This document shows positions 47,159 to 58,807 of a stretch of 64,000 bases of DNA, in pieces. Position 1 is the first letter of the stretch; each line of letters opens with the position of its first letter. The stretch is from Apiospora phragmitis (taxonomy: Eukaryota > Ascomycota > Sordariomycetes > Amphisphaeriales > Apiosporaceae). Below the pieces are notes generated by a model. It searched no databases. It was not told where the DNA came from and was given only the letters and a program-made list of their open reading frames with translations. Location: positions 1-64,000 of the forward strand of contig JAQQWL010000009.1 of the NCBI GenBank assembly GCA_038363925.1, given 5' to 3'. The translations under genes and the position numbers were made by a program.

Positions 47159-48009
47159 TTAATATACCACTGATTCCGTCGGTAGCACCGTGAATTTGCC
47201 GATCCATTTACGCAGCACCTCGCTGCCACTAAGCTCCTCGGCGTCCCGATGGAACTCCCAGCACTGCTCGGCGTCCATAGGAGCAGTGAGATTCAAATGC
47301 TTCGTGAGTTCCCCAAAGTCCCAATACTCGGTGTGTCTGCCATCCTTGTTATATCTTCGGGGTTGTCGTCATAAGGGTCGATTTCTTCGGAAACCTTAAG
47401 GGTAAGAGGAAACCGTTCATCCAAGGCGCTGGGAAACTCGATCAAGTTTCGGATGCGGTCCCGGGGCTTCTGTCGGCGGAGCGGCTGCGCCAGGAGTGTG
47501 AACTGTCTCCCCCGTGAATGGCCGTGGAGCAGTGGTTTCCCAATACTCCTCTAACCAAGGCTGACCGATAATCAGGATGTCGCGATCTGGGTTTATATAG
47601 ACTACACCATCTTTGTACCAGTCTATTTGCAGTTGGCTAAAACGTTTATTTGCATTTAGCCAGATACTTCGTTTATAGACCTTCGTGCCCACTGGGAAGC
47701 GAGCCAGGTAGATGTCACGGCTCTCGTGGCAGATGGATATGAGGACTGAGGCGAACCTCTTCTTGTCCAACTTGATCCAGCCGGGCTCGCGTACCCATAC
47801 GAGACGGTCGTGGATCTCTGGGATCAGCTCTTCCAGATCTTACTCCGCAGCTTAATCGGGAGGCGGGCAAATGGGTGAAAGAATGTCTTGCGTCTGTTGA
47901 CGAAGAGTTCCGTCTGCTTGTCGGTAACTAGTTCCGTTTCCGTGTCGGACACCCAAGCCGGGTCCATGTTGGTAGCCCGATCTGGCTCCGTGTACCAATC
48001 CGAGTTCAT
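47159..48009 (-). pseudogene. 2EXR-domain protein, copy 2, broken by frameshifts
   Basis: Paralogue of the preceding gene. The ATG at 48009 starts MNSDWYTEPDRATNMDPAW, then the 2EXR signature FFHPFARLPIKLRSKIW (about 47860), and the frame stops two codons later. One base over, sequence resumes as PEIHDRLVWVREPGWIKLDK, SRDIYLARFPVGTKVYKRSI, and DGVVYINPDRDILIIGQPW. A second frame change follows within the MAQPLRR-equivalent region (about 47500). The C-terminus (LTKHLNLTAPMDAEQCWEFH) ends at 47159. This copy lacks copy 1's nonsense codon, so the two died independently. Confidence 0.75.
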
Positions 48010-48806
48010 CTAGGTATGGTCAGTTTTGCGCTTCTGGTGGTGTGATGGACTATGTGCTTTACCTTTCCCGACTGCACAGACATATCGAGGGATTCAGCTT
48101 ATTGATACTGTTGAATGGAGTAGACAGGACTCGAGATCATCGCTATTATCGATTGGTATGGATGGGTGGAATGAGGTAGCTGAGCAAAGTGCAGATAGAA
48201 AGGAGAAGCAATTGACTAGTAATGTCTATAGCGAAGTGTTGGCGAGAGGACGACGAGGATAAGCAAATGGGAAAGATGTGACTGCGGTGGATGAAGAGGG
48301 CTCTGGGGAGGAGACCTTGTAGTGGGATGTGTTTGCACAGAAGCAGTTGTGGTGGAGATGATGAAAAGAAATAGTCGAGGAAAATGAGGGATCTTTATAA
48401 GCGGAAAGGTAAAGTGAATACAGTAATAGCGATTTAGGCAATTGGAATATTGAATGTAAGGGTAGAACTTTTGCTGATCATCGCTATAGGTAAGTACTTA
48501 ATGTGCCAAGCTACCTCGAGGCCACCCACCTCGTCTTCACCGTTCACTTATCCCAGGTACATTCATACGTTCCTCATCTATTTGGCCAGCAGTTCAGAAG
48601 TTAGCAGCTCATGCTAAAAGCCCGCTTCCTCGTTCTTATGTCCTTACGCATTTGTAAAGCAGAAACGAATGCCACTCCGGTAACGTAATAGTCTTGTATT
48701 ATTAATAAGCGAGCAATCTAACATTGCAAATTCCACATGGGTTGCTACTAAAGGCCTGATCGTTTGAGAAACTCCAAGGCTTCGTCCCCCGCGCCGGGGC
48801 GGTCCT
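48010..48806. other. Intergenic stretch
   Basis: Upstream of 2EXR copy 2. Nothing recognisable. Confidence 0.45.
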
Positions 48807-49121
48807 CTACATCACGACGCCCGAGGAGCTGTCGAGCCAATCTAGAAGGCCTCTCCCAAACATCCCGATACACTTGGCATCCACCACTGCGAACTCGGGA
48901 TCGATCGTGACTTGGTTGATCTCGGAATATGAAAGTGGTAGCGGACAGCTTGATGAAGCATCTTCGCCCCCTTGGGGCGAAAGCAGGAATTCTAGTAAGC
49001 TATCCTGTTGATCATCCGTGAGCTGGTAGATGAGACCGGGCGCCTCGGGTCGTGATGACTGAAAGTAGACATTGGGGATTTCGACCTCCTCGCAAGTCTC
49101 CTTGCTGCTGGAATGCAGCAA
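48807..49121 (-). other. Protein-like open frame, no start codon
   Basis: An open frame of about 100 codons ends at 48807 and has a natural composition (DQQDSLLEFLLSPQGGEDAS, IDPEFAVVDAKCIGMFGRGL). It has no ATG in frame and no recognised family. It could be the last exon of a gene or a fragment. Confidence 0.3.
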
Positions 49122-49609
49122 GCCACCTCCTAGAATGCGATCCTCGGCCCATTATCCCACCATGTCGGCTATTCCCGCGGGATACAGATGATGAGCGACA
49201 AAGCCAGGATGAGCGAAGAGCGTTGGCCGTGGCTCGTGGCTATAATATGGTTTGGGTGAACGCTCCCATAAAGTAACCTTGCTGATGCTCATATCGCTTC
49301 CAGGCGGGTGGTTTTGATCATGTGTCTGTCATCCTTCTGGGAACAGATATACAGCGATTTGATGAAGTGCTACTGCCACGAGCCCAAGAAGCAGTGAATT
49401 GAAGCTGCAAGTTCCCGGAGCAGATTCCTCATACGACTGTAATACCTGGCGGGAGAGCAAGTATCAGTATGTGCAAGCACAGTAGAGAGCACAAAGGATT
49501 CCTGCTAACCTCGCTATGTAAAGCTTTGGCTCCAAAAAGTCACCCCCAGCCAGCTCGTCCAGCTCCAGCCAGGGAGGTGCTTCAGGGGTAAACCGACCGC
49601 AGCCCGGCA
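49122..49609. other. Intergenic stretch
   Basis: No supported gene between the orphan frame and the HExxH-type pseudogene. Confidence 0.4.
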
Positions 49610-50904
49610 CGAGTCAGTCGGCGGCCGGCTCCGTCAGATCCAACAATCCACAGCAGCCCGACTTGAACAGCGAGATTGGCGGGATTCGTATCTGGGAAGA
49701 ACCCGACGATACCAGATTTGTCCAGCCTGCGACGGTAGAAGTGGATAAAGACTCCGTCACATTCCGCGCTGTTACCTCATGCATCAATCTCGGGTTGAGG
49801 CTGCTGGAGTCTCCACAGGAACGGCCGCTATAGTGAGCATTGGCCAAGGTGTCATCTCGAACAGAGCCAACTTTGAACACATCTACGAAGACAAGCCGCA
49901 GAATATGATCTAGTGGGTTGAGCTCTTTCTGGCGTGTCTCAGGGCGAGTTTTCCAGCTATCGTGGTAACGAACCGTCTGGTGGGCGAGGGGGCAACCTTC
50001 AAAGCGAACTGGGCGCGTGGTGGTGTCAAGATGCGACAGTGGGATCCCAAGGAAGCCGGGCATCTGAAGCTTAACAAGTTGGTAAGATTCTCAAGTCATC
50101 ACAAACCTAGTCTACCGATGAAAGACGTCTCTTCGGGAATATCTCTAACATGCTGGTATATACTTAGATTATATATCATTTGATCAGGGCGGGCCGAAAG
50201 GCCGCTCAGAACGAACATCCACGAGATGCCCATGTCTCTGCTTACGAGAGGTTCTTGCTTCTCATGGGGATAACTGTTGCACACGAAATGATGCATTTCT
50301 TCGTCGGGTTCCTTACCGGCTACGATAGGCCTGCCACTCCTGATGAGATAATCTTCCTTCCCTTAATCTACAACACTAAGTCTAAGGTCCCGAAGGGAAA
50401 AAGAAATCGGTGAATCTGGCCGGGCTTGGGAAGGTCGCGTCTTCGGTGGGACCATCATGGCGGTCGAGGACAGGTCGAATCCACTTGGTGTTTACCAGTC
50501 TGGGGACTTGTACCTCATCGATGCAAGCGAGATTGTACGGAAGGTGGACCATACGAGTGTTAAACGCATTCTGGCCCTATGTAAGTTTCAACTGAGTCAC
50601 CCATCCAACAACGAGACTTCTAATGACTGGAAAAGACATGGACTTCCCTATCCGCAAAACTGGGGACGCTATGCCTCTTGATACTCTGATCTTGATCAAT
50701 CGTCAGATGGAAGGTGTACGAGCTGCAATACTGCCTCCAGGTTTGGTGCCGAACTCACCAAGAAATCGCAGCGGACCGGGTGTGATTAGCAGCGAGAGCC
50801 TTCGCTCCTTGGTTCGGATATCTCCACATACAGTCCGCGGGAGGGAGTTCGCTATTCTGGGTCAAGTGCTCAGAGAACCCTCGTCCCTTTTCGTCGCTGC
50901 TTGA
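49610..50904 (+). pseudogene. Decayed fungal gene with an HExxH motif
   Basis: Protein-like text runs along the + strand in shifting frames: IGGIRIWEEPDDTRFVQPAT and VTFRAVTSCINLGLRLLES (49670-49830); VISNRANFEHIYEDKPQNMI followed by an in-frame TAG (about 49912), then WVELFLACLRASFPAIVVTN, ATFKANWARGGVKMRQWDP (to about 50080); a donor GTAAGA and intron; ERFLLLMGITVAHEMMHFF and VGFLTGYDRPATPDEI (50240-50345); a frame change; then GESGRAWEGRVFGGTIMAVE and GDLYLIDASEIVRKVDH (50410-50570); an intron; and a final exon ending at 50904. HEMMH fits the HExxH zinc-metallopeptidase pattern, but I cannot assign a peptidase family and enzymatic function is unproven. The nonsense codon plus at least two frame changes mark a pseudogene. 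The 149-aa minus-strand ORF at 49614 is a shadow. Confidence 0.6.
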
Positions 50905-52042
50905 GCGGATACATATATGGTTAACGTTTGTTGACTGGGGAGGCCTTGTAAATTAGATAAGGAGTTGGCGTTCCTGTACATTTCTAGTTATTAATCAAGA
51001 TAGGTAACATACATCTTGCGTTCAACTAGATAGGTCTTACTGCGTACAGTTAGCTGGCATTGGTGTGTTATTGCGAGATACTAGGTTGTGAGTAAAAGCC
51101 ACTCGAGCTTCCGGTTGCTGGACTTGGTACTTATAAGCCTGGCCGCAACGCCTACAGGAGGGATAATTGCGCCCCAGCAGCCGGGAAAGTTTCGGGTGGT
51201 TATGAAATCGTTGGGTGACCCAGTATTGTCGCTGTTGAGTTACTTCGAAGGGATTGAGCCGTGGTCATCAATGCCTACATCGAGTGGGCCTCAACACCGT
51301 CATGTAGCAAATAGCTATGTAGAGCCTTGAGAGTTATTCGATGGCCTACTTCCGCAAGAACGTTCCACTACATGGGCGAGAACTCGACACCGGTCGAACA
51401 GGTCCCTAGCAACGGAATCGGGACTGGCAACTCCGTAGATAGGCACGGAGAAACTGCATAACTGGCATTGGGATGAGTTAATATATGTTATAGCCCATGG
51501 CAAGGTATTGATGCACATGAAGGGGGTGCTAACGCATGTTATATAAACTGCCATGGAATCACTCAAGTGGATTTATGTAATAATGTTAGCCGTCAAGGGG
51601 CTATTAGCTAAGGTAGGCAGATGAATTGAATGTTGCATAAAACCCACCTGTGGCAAAACCCAAAGATTCTCACGCAAAGAGCTAAATCTGCATATTCATC
51701 ATTCAGTGTTCTCCGATTAGTGAATCTATTGAACTTCATTTGCGATGCGGCGGCATAGCACGATCGACAGAATTGAGGTTCCAGTTCCCAGGCAGCTCGG
51801 AGCTCGCCCCGCTCAACTGTCTCAACGCGGAAACCCAGAACTTTAGCGGGTGGGGCCACTGAAGAGTGAGATCGAATGCGCTGGACTGGCAGAAACTCTC
51901 ACCGCCCAAAAGTTTTAGCGGCTGTTGATCGTCAATTGCAGCGCATCCGAGACGAATTGAGCAGCCCACCTGAGATAATGACTGCGACTCGACAGTAGAA
52001 TCCTTCCTGAAGATCGCGATTTCCACAACCGCTAGCGCTGCC
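50905..52042. other. Intergenic stretch
   Basis: Upstream of the helicase gene. Short ORFs only; nothing recognised. Confidence 0.45.
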
Positions 52043-54132
52043 ATGGATCTGTTGAAGGTACTGTCCCGCGGGACGAAAAAGTCGGCGAAGCCCGAGAAGT
52101 CGCTTGCCCTCCTCCCAAGCCGACCAATCCTCAACTGTACACGGATTTCACAATACGAGGCACCAAGCGCAAAGCAGACGAGGCCCTCACCCAGACCGCC
52201 AGCGCCGCCGCCGCCGATGATGTCGATTTCTTCGCGACCAAGGAGACCGCCAAACCTGCTCCGGCGCCGACCGACGATGAGCAAAAACCTGCGAAGAAGC
52301 AAGCGACCAGCGCTCCCCCTCCTATGAGCCATGACGAGATCTACCAAGTACTGAAGGGTCACAAGCTGAAGTTCACAATTCTGTCGAGCCAGGAGGAGAA
52401 GAAGTCCAAGGTCAAGAAGTCAAAGAAGAAGGACAAGAAGAAGCAGAAGGCCGAGGTGAAGGCGGCAGATGGAAAGCAGTCGCTGTACCCGCGACCTCTC
52501 ACGTCCTTCAACGAGCTGAAAGGAGTCTACAACGTGTCGGCACGACTGGTCGCCAATCTCGCAGAGCACGGTTACCGACTTCCGACCGAAGTGCAGATGG
52601 GCAGTCTACCCCTTCTGCTGAACTCGAAATCCGCCGTGACTGACACTCTCGACAACTCCGACCATGTCAACTTCCTTGCTGTCGCACCGACCGGCAGCGG
52701 CAAAACCCTGTCTTTCCTGATTCCTGCCATCAACAGGATACTCGGTCAACGGCAAAAGTCTCAAGAGAAAGGAAACAAGCAATCTCTCGACGCAATTGTC
52801 CTTGCGCCAACCCGCGAGCTCGCTCATCAAATCGTCTCCGAGGGCCAGAAGCTGGCTGCGGGCACCGGCGTGAAGATAGTTCTGTTCAAGAAAGGCATGC
52901 GCGTTGCGGCGGAAGCATCAGACATGGAAGTCTCTCAAGAGTCCGATAGCGAGAGCGACGACGAAGAAGAGGACGAGGAAGAGTCGCATGAGGCGAGCGA
53001 GGACGAGAGCACAGCACCCCAGGCTGTGACCAAAGCCGACATTCTTGTTACTACCCCCATGCTACTTCTGAATTTCCTAAACCGAGGAAAGACGAAGAAG
53101 ATGCTACCGTCAGTGCGGACGCTGATCCTGGACGAAGGCGATGTACTACTGGACGAACTTTTCAGAGAGCAGACCCAGGGGATTCTGGCTTCTTGCACCA
53201 GCCAGTCTTTGCAGCTTATGTGTTTCTCCGCTACTATGGGCTCAAATATCGAGACCTTGCTGGTGCAGGAGCTCAAGAAACGGCAGCAGGACGAATCGTC
53301 AGCATCTCCCCTAGTCCGACTCGTCGTCGGCCTGAAGGATACCGCCGTCAAGAACATCAAGCACCGCCTCATCTACACGGGTGACAACGAGCGCGGCAAG
53401 CTCTACACCATGCGGCAGCTGCTGCACCCCACAGGCACCAACGAGGCGCTCCCGGACATGAATCTGCCGTTCCTCGTCTTCGTGCAGACAATTGATAGAG
53501 CTACATCCCTTCACGATGAGCTCAAGTTCGAGTTTCCGGTCGAGGCTGGCGGATCTACACGTGTGGCGGCGCTGCACTCGTCCATGTCCGAGACGGCGCG
53601 CAGCAAGATCATTGCGCGGTTCAGGGCGGGCGAGATCTGGGTGCTCATCACGACCGACCTGCTGATGCGCGGCATCGACTTCCGCGGCGTCAACGGCGTG
53701 ATCAACTACGACATCCCGACCAGTGTGGCCGGGTACGTGCACCGGGTTGGCCGTACCGCTCGAGCCGGCGGCGCAGGAGATGCCGTGACCATGTACACCA
53801 AGGAGGACATCCCTTTCTTGCGCAGCATCGCGAACGTCATCACCCTGTCGGAGAAGCAGGCCGGCAAGGACGGCAACCAGGACGCCGTGCCCAAGTGGCT
53901 GATGGACGCGCTGCCCAAGGTCAAGAAGGAGGACAAGCAAAAACTCAAGAAGGGCGGCGTCGAGTCACGGCGCGGCGCCAAGGCGCAGATCACGTCCAAG
54001 AGCGCATGGGAGCGGCGGAGGGAGAATAACCGGCGCGGGGCCATTGCGGGCAGCAGGCGGAAGGCGGGCGAGGATCAGGATGGTGGGAATGAAAGTGAGG
54101 GTCAGGAAAGCGAGTGGGGTGGACTTGACTAA
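52043..54132 (+). CDS. ROK1: DEAD-box RNA helicase, ROK1/DDX52-like (one apparent frame break)
   Basis: Nucleolar ATP-dependent RNA helicase of the ROK1 subfamily, needed in yeast for 18S rRNA maturation. The core frame (from 52324) holds the Q region (FNELKGVYNVSARLVANLAE), motif I APTGSGKT, Ia APTRELAHQ, a motif II that reads DEGD (not DEAD), motif III SAT, and motif VI HRVGRTARAG, then a basic C-terminal tail. An acidic insert (about 52930-53020) sits between Ia and II. The conserved-looking N-terminus starts at ATG 52043 (MDLLKVLSRGTKKSAKPEKS). It is one base out of frame with YTDFTIRGTKRKADEAL and FFATKETAKPAPAP, which lead into the core; the break lies near 52110-52120, with no intron signals. 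For a presumably essential gene a sequencing indel is likelier than decay. Translation from 52324 would drop that N-terminus (602 aa). The subfamily call is by overall layout. Confidence 0.85.
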
Positions 54133-54467
54133 GGCTGAGGTGGAAGTAACATGGCCATTTTACGAATGAATGACTAGATTCCAAGAGCAATGCACAAGGT
54201 GATTTCAGATGAGATGCTATGTATTCAGTGGTGCCGCTGTCAGTGCAGCATTTCGAACATGGCCGAACTGGAAACTGTGAGATTCAGCAAATGTACAATA
54301 AATTCGCTTCTAACAAAAGTTGGTATTATTACAATTCTAGTAAACCAAGAGTCCGCCTTTATCATCTAAACATCGCTCCCAACCCCTGTTCTTCTAGTTT
54401 CTAACACTCCACCATCTTACCTAGCATAAATCTTGTCTGCGTCAATCCCAATAAAGGGGTTGGTGTT
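54133..54467. other. Convergent intergenic stretch
   Basis: 3' regions of the helicase (+) and the multicopper oxidase (-). No terminator-like element or gene stands out. Confidence 0.4.
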
Positions 54468-56783
54468 TTAATACATCGGGGAGCCCATGCGAGCCTTGAT
54501 TCCACTGCCGATTTGGGCTGTAGGGTGCATATTGTGTCAGCATATCTCGAATGGAATTGACGGCGAGCTTTGAATAGAAGGAACGGATGGGGGCACACTT
54601 ACGAACGTCGTCGCCAGCAATCGAGGTCCACTTGTCCCAGTTGGGGCACGTCTGCGCCACGACGCCGGGGATCGCCATGTCCTTCTGGATGGCGGCGGGG
54701 TTCTCGAGCACCATCCAGACGAAGCCGGCCGAGGCGTGCCACGCGATATGGCCTGTGATCGTAAAGTCAGTAGGATGTTCTCATCATGCGGTAGGAGAGG
54801 GAAGTAGTGTGAGGGAATACGAACAGTGAAGGGGCCAGACGCCTGGGTTGTCCTGGTTCCACTGCAGGACGATGTAATGGCCCGGCAGCAGCATCTGGAC
54901 GTCGCGGCGCTGCGGGTTCTGCGGGTTGACGATGGTGCCGTCCCAGCAGTGACCCTTGACCGTGGACGAGGACGGTGTGCCGCTGCTTCCCGTGTTGGTT
55001 CCACTGCCACTGCCACTGCTGCCGGTGCTGGTTCCACTTCCAATTCCGCTGCTTCCGCCGCCGTGGGATGAGGAGGATGGGCTGTTGAAGGGCCACAGCC
55101 AGCTAGGCCACAGCGTGCGCCGCTCGATGCGGCTGGGGACCGCCGCGGCGCCGCCGCTGCGGCGGTTGGACAGGTGGATGGCGCCCGAGCTGTCGGTGCC
55201 GTTGCCGACCTGGGCGGCAGAGCAGGCGCCCTCCTGCAGCACGAAGAAGTTGTGACCATGCAGATGGATCGGGTGCGGCTGCTGGCCCGGGTTCTCAAAG
55301 ATGAAGCGGAGCGACTTGTTGGTGCCGTAGTTGTGCACGTTGCGGATGGGGGCGAAGTTCAGGTCGCCTTGCTTGACGTCCAGCAGGATCGGGTCGTTGT
55401 AGTTGACGACCATGGTGCGGCCGGCCTGGTACCAGATGTCCGACGTGCCGTTGCTGAGCAGCTGGATCGGTAGGACTTCGGTCACGCTCGGGGTGCCGGG
55501 CGCGATGGGGTAGAGCGGCACCGTCTGCGAGAGCGGGTCATTGCCGCAGTAGGTGTTGTAAGCGTTCGGCTGGGGCTGGGACGTGGGTGCCACGGTGCGG
55601 TCGGCGCCTTCGTAGAAAATGGCGGCGAGAGCCAGGGTCGAGTTCTCCTTGGAGATGGAGCAGGGTGGCGGCTTGAAGGCGCGCAGCCAGACCGCGGACT
55701 TGCTGTTGCCGGTGCCTTTCACGAGGACGTCGGTTCGCTGCCCGGGGGCCAGGGTGACAACGGTCGTGTCGTAGGGCTGCAGGGGCACGAAGTCGTTGGC
55801 AATGACGGTCATGGTGTGCCCATCAATAGAGATCTTCTCGACGGACGAGGCCGAGGGGTTGATGAAGCGCAGGCGCATGGTCTTGCCCGAGGTGAAGTTG
55901 AAGCTGGCGAGGGGCGCGTTGTTGCCCATGTAGCTGTTCTTACCGTTGATCAGGTTGTTGTCGGAGCGGGTGATGACGGGGTCTTTCGCGAGGAAGCCGG
56001 CCAGGACGTCCTCCCACCACTCGTGGTAGAACTCGTTGACCATGACGGGCCCGACGTCGACGTCGTACTGCGTCTTCTCGTTGGGCCCGTGGATGACGAT
56101 GGGGCCGAAGCCGCCCGACGCGTACTGCGACTCGACGTGGGAGTGGTACCAGCTGGTGCCGTACAGGTCGGCGCGGAACTTGTACTTGAAGGTCGAGCCC
56201 GTCGCGATGGGGCACTGGTCGACGCCCGGCACGCCATCCATCCAGGGCGTCTCCTTCTGGAGGAGGCCGTGCCAGTGGATGGCCCCCGGGGCTTCGGTCA
56301 TGTTGTTCGTCACAGTCACCTCGAACCAGTCGCCCCAGTTGGCCTCCATGACGGGGCCCGGGTACTGGCCGTTGACCAGGATCAGGGGCACCTGCACGCC
56401 GTCCGGGGCGGCCAGCTGCTTGGTGAGGGTCCACGAGTAGGACCGCGTCACGCCGGTGTCGGGCATTTGCTGGTAAGGGTTGGCATTTTGGGAGGTCCTG
56501 TAGGAGTGGTTAGTTTGATATTCATCACTCTTTCATGAAATATCTTACAGCGATCCCCACGGGAAGCCGTTTGGCAGAGGGTTGTTCGTCAAGAAGGACG
56601 GAAACAAGGGCGCGAATTGCGTGCCCAGCAACGAGAGGGCTGGCGGTAGTTAGTCTCTTGAAAGCTGTACCAATGCGAAGTCGCGGGCCACTTACAATTA
56701 CTCCCGGCCAGGTTGATCGGGCTCAGAATGTTGAGGCCAGCGCTTGGCACAGTAGCTGAGCCTTTGCTGCCGGTGTTACCCAT
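54468..56783 (-). CDS. Laccase-like multicopper oxidase with Gly/Ser-rich insert
   Basis: Three-cupredoxin oxidase; the family takes electrons from phenols or other donors and reduces O2 to water. Exons 56783-56696, 56639-56549, 56497-54825, 54752-54603 and 54517-54468 splice in frame to 683 aa. Copper ligands are visible: HWHG (about 134), WYHSH (176-180), HPIHLHGH (about 480) and HCHIAWHASAG, whose first Cys codon is split by intron 3. Between the last two motifs is an unusual insert of roughly 70 residues, Gly/Ser/Thr-rich (SSSSHGGGSSGIGSGTSTGS and similar). The C-terminus GSGIKARMGSPMY resembles ascomycete laccases. The N-terminus from ATG 56783 (MGNTGSKGSATVPSAG) has no obvious signal peptide; an upstream exon may be missed. 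Substrate unknown. Confidence 0.88.
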
Positions 56784-58807
56784 CGCGGCAATTTTTGCTA
56801 CCAGAGTACTTGTGATTGTCGTTTTCCTGCCCAGCAACAGCTAGAGAATAGCAAATGTAGAAGACGGAAAAGGAACGAGAGTACGAGTCTTCCAGAGGGA
56901 ATGGGTGGAAGAGGCAGGGGAATGCCAAGTCTGGAGATGGGATGGAAAAATCAGCATAGGAAGAGAATGGCGCCCACGTCTTATTATACTGCGTACATAG
57001 GCTTCTTCCGCAAGCCGCACCCGCACTCGCGATATTCGGATGCGCGTAGCCGTGGCAGTGGACGAAGAGAGTCTGGCAGAGCCCTCCAGTGCTGCTGACG
57101 CGCTGTGCGGGAACCTGCGCATCCGCCCCATAGCTGATACAGTGGCAGTCCGAGTCACGAAGCCATGGAGTGGGATTTCGAGAATGTCCTTACTGATTGC
57201 CATGGGCGTTGAGGCGTATTGGGTTCAACGGCAATTACCCTGACCTGCAGTAGTCTGATTCCCCTAACGGCATTCGGCAAAAGCGAGGTCTGAGCCACAG
57301 GGCGAGCTGGTGGCGGCTATTTATAGTTCAGACGACCGGAAGACTGGTCACACAGCGCGGACACTTTTCACGAAAGGGGAGTCGTCTGGTCTACGCTGAG
57401 CTCTTTCTTCCTCGTCAGTTCAGCTTCCCATCCGGAGAACAACAATTGGGAAACATTGTTGGTTGCAGGTACATGTCTCCGGGGCAGTGACACGGGGCAG
57501 AGAATCTCTCCTATGTTCCGACACCCTCCCTATATCTGGACCTAAGTCAGATGTGCTGATTTGCAGCCCGCCTTCGCCTTGTTTCTCTCTCTCTAGTCCG
57601 AGCTTTGTAATCCGAAATCGAGATGTATTTAGATTAGAAACAGTGTCGATCGATATGCACGGATCTAATCTTAGTAACAGGAACCAGACGAACGGATCGA
57701 ACAATGTTAAGCCAAAGATATTTAAACGTGGGCTAATGCCGCACTACTAAAGTCCATCAGGGGGGCGGAGAGAGCTCTCCGATATTGTCGCCAACGTAAG
57801 TTGGAGCGCACTCATCACTCATACAATACGAATGCGGCAGAGATAAACAAGAATGGTGTTCATGTCAGTACCGACACCATGACGACTGTCCGGCGGCCCT
57901 GGACGCCACGTTCGGTTGCCTCAGGTTGTGCCTGACCAAGCACTGCAATGCCCGCTCTGGCTGTGTTTGTGTTGATTTCTTCAAGGACGCCGAGCCTCGG
58001 TAGCATACATAATGGTAATCCAAATTGATTTTCCTTGCCCGTTCCAGGCCCAACTTTATGAATTACTTGAAACGCATCCCTCGCTATATCCCGCTGACGA
58101 TAATGCTAGGGGAAATTAATAAGCCGTGACGAGAAGAGTTTCCCTATAAACGGTACCTAGCCGAAATTAGGGGATATCAGAGTCTCCAGCAATCTAGCTT
58201 GGTCAAGCCACTGCAAGCGTCTCGAAGCCGCATGGCATTACCGCCGCCCCGGCGAGCGCTTGGCATGCGTTTCTAGAACAGCCAACGGCTTCAGGTACGT
58301 GCGTCAGCATCGATCTAATAAACCTTCCATGGTCTCTTCATTGTCAAGGCTGTCGGGAAATTTACTGAAACGCACATGTTTGTTGATGCGCGTATGTGTC
58401 GCGGTGGCAACGGGCCCTCGCTATCTGGATGGAGTCCGATGACTGCCACCCCTGAGTTGCTGCCTGGACCGGGGGTCGCTCACAAAGAAACCCCGTCGGC
58501 GGCAAGACCTGCGACGAGCATGATGCCTAGAGTGCGAATGGCGGCATTGTACATATGTCCTCGGCAAAAGAAATTCTCAGACTTCAGATGGAAGTAGCCA
58601 GCGTAGCGACAGGGATGATGTCATAGACTAAAGGTGCAGATCTCACTTTGGACTAGCCCTGAGCTTATGAAACCAGACACCGGGCTTTTGTATCCTACAC
58701 ACCGGTAACATATGGCTTCACGGCAAGCTGAGTGTCCGGGCTCCCGATCCTTCTGAGATCCAGACCAGCAAGGCTGATGCCATTGCAACTGCCGAAGATC
58801 CTACATT
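56784..58807. other. Long intergenic stretch
   Basis: Upstream of the oxidase (-) and of the NIF3-like remnant (+). An open minus-strand frame (56841-57203) touches the oxidase 5' end and might hide a first exon, but it is not supported by motif. Otherwise nothing. Confidence 0.4.

Noticed and set aside
49614..50063. 149-aa minus-strand ORF
   Set aside because: Opposite the protein-like + strand text of the HExxH-type pseudogene, which has better composition.
50240..50345. Calling the HEMMH gene an active peptidase
   Set aside because: The gene is broken and no family or third zinc ligand can be assigned; only the motif is reported.
55816..56538. 240-aa + strand ORF
   Set aside because: Antisense to the multicopper oxidase.
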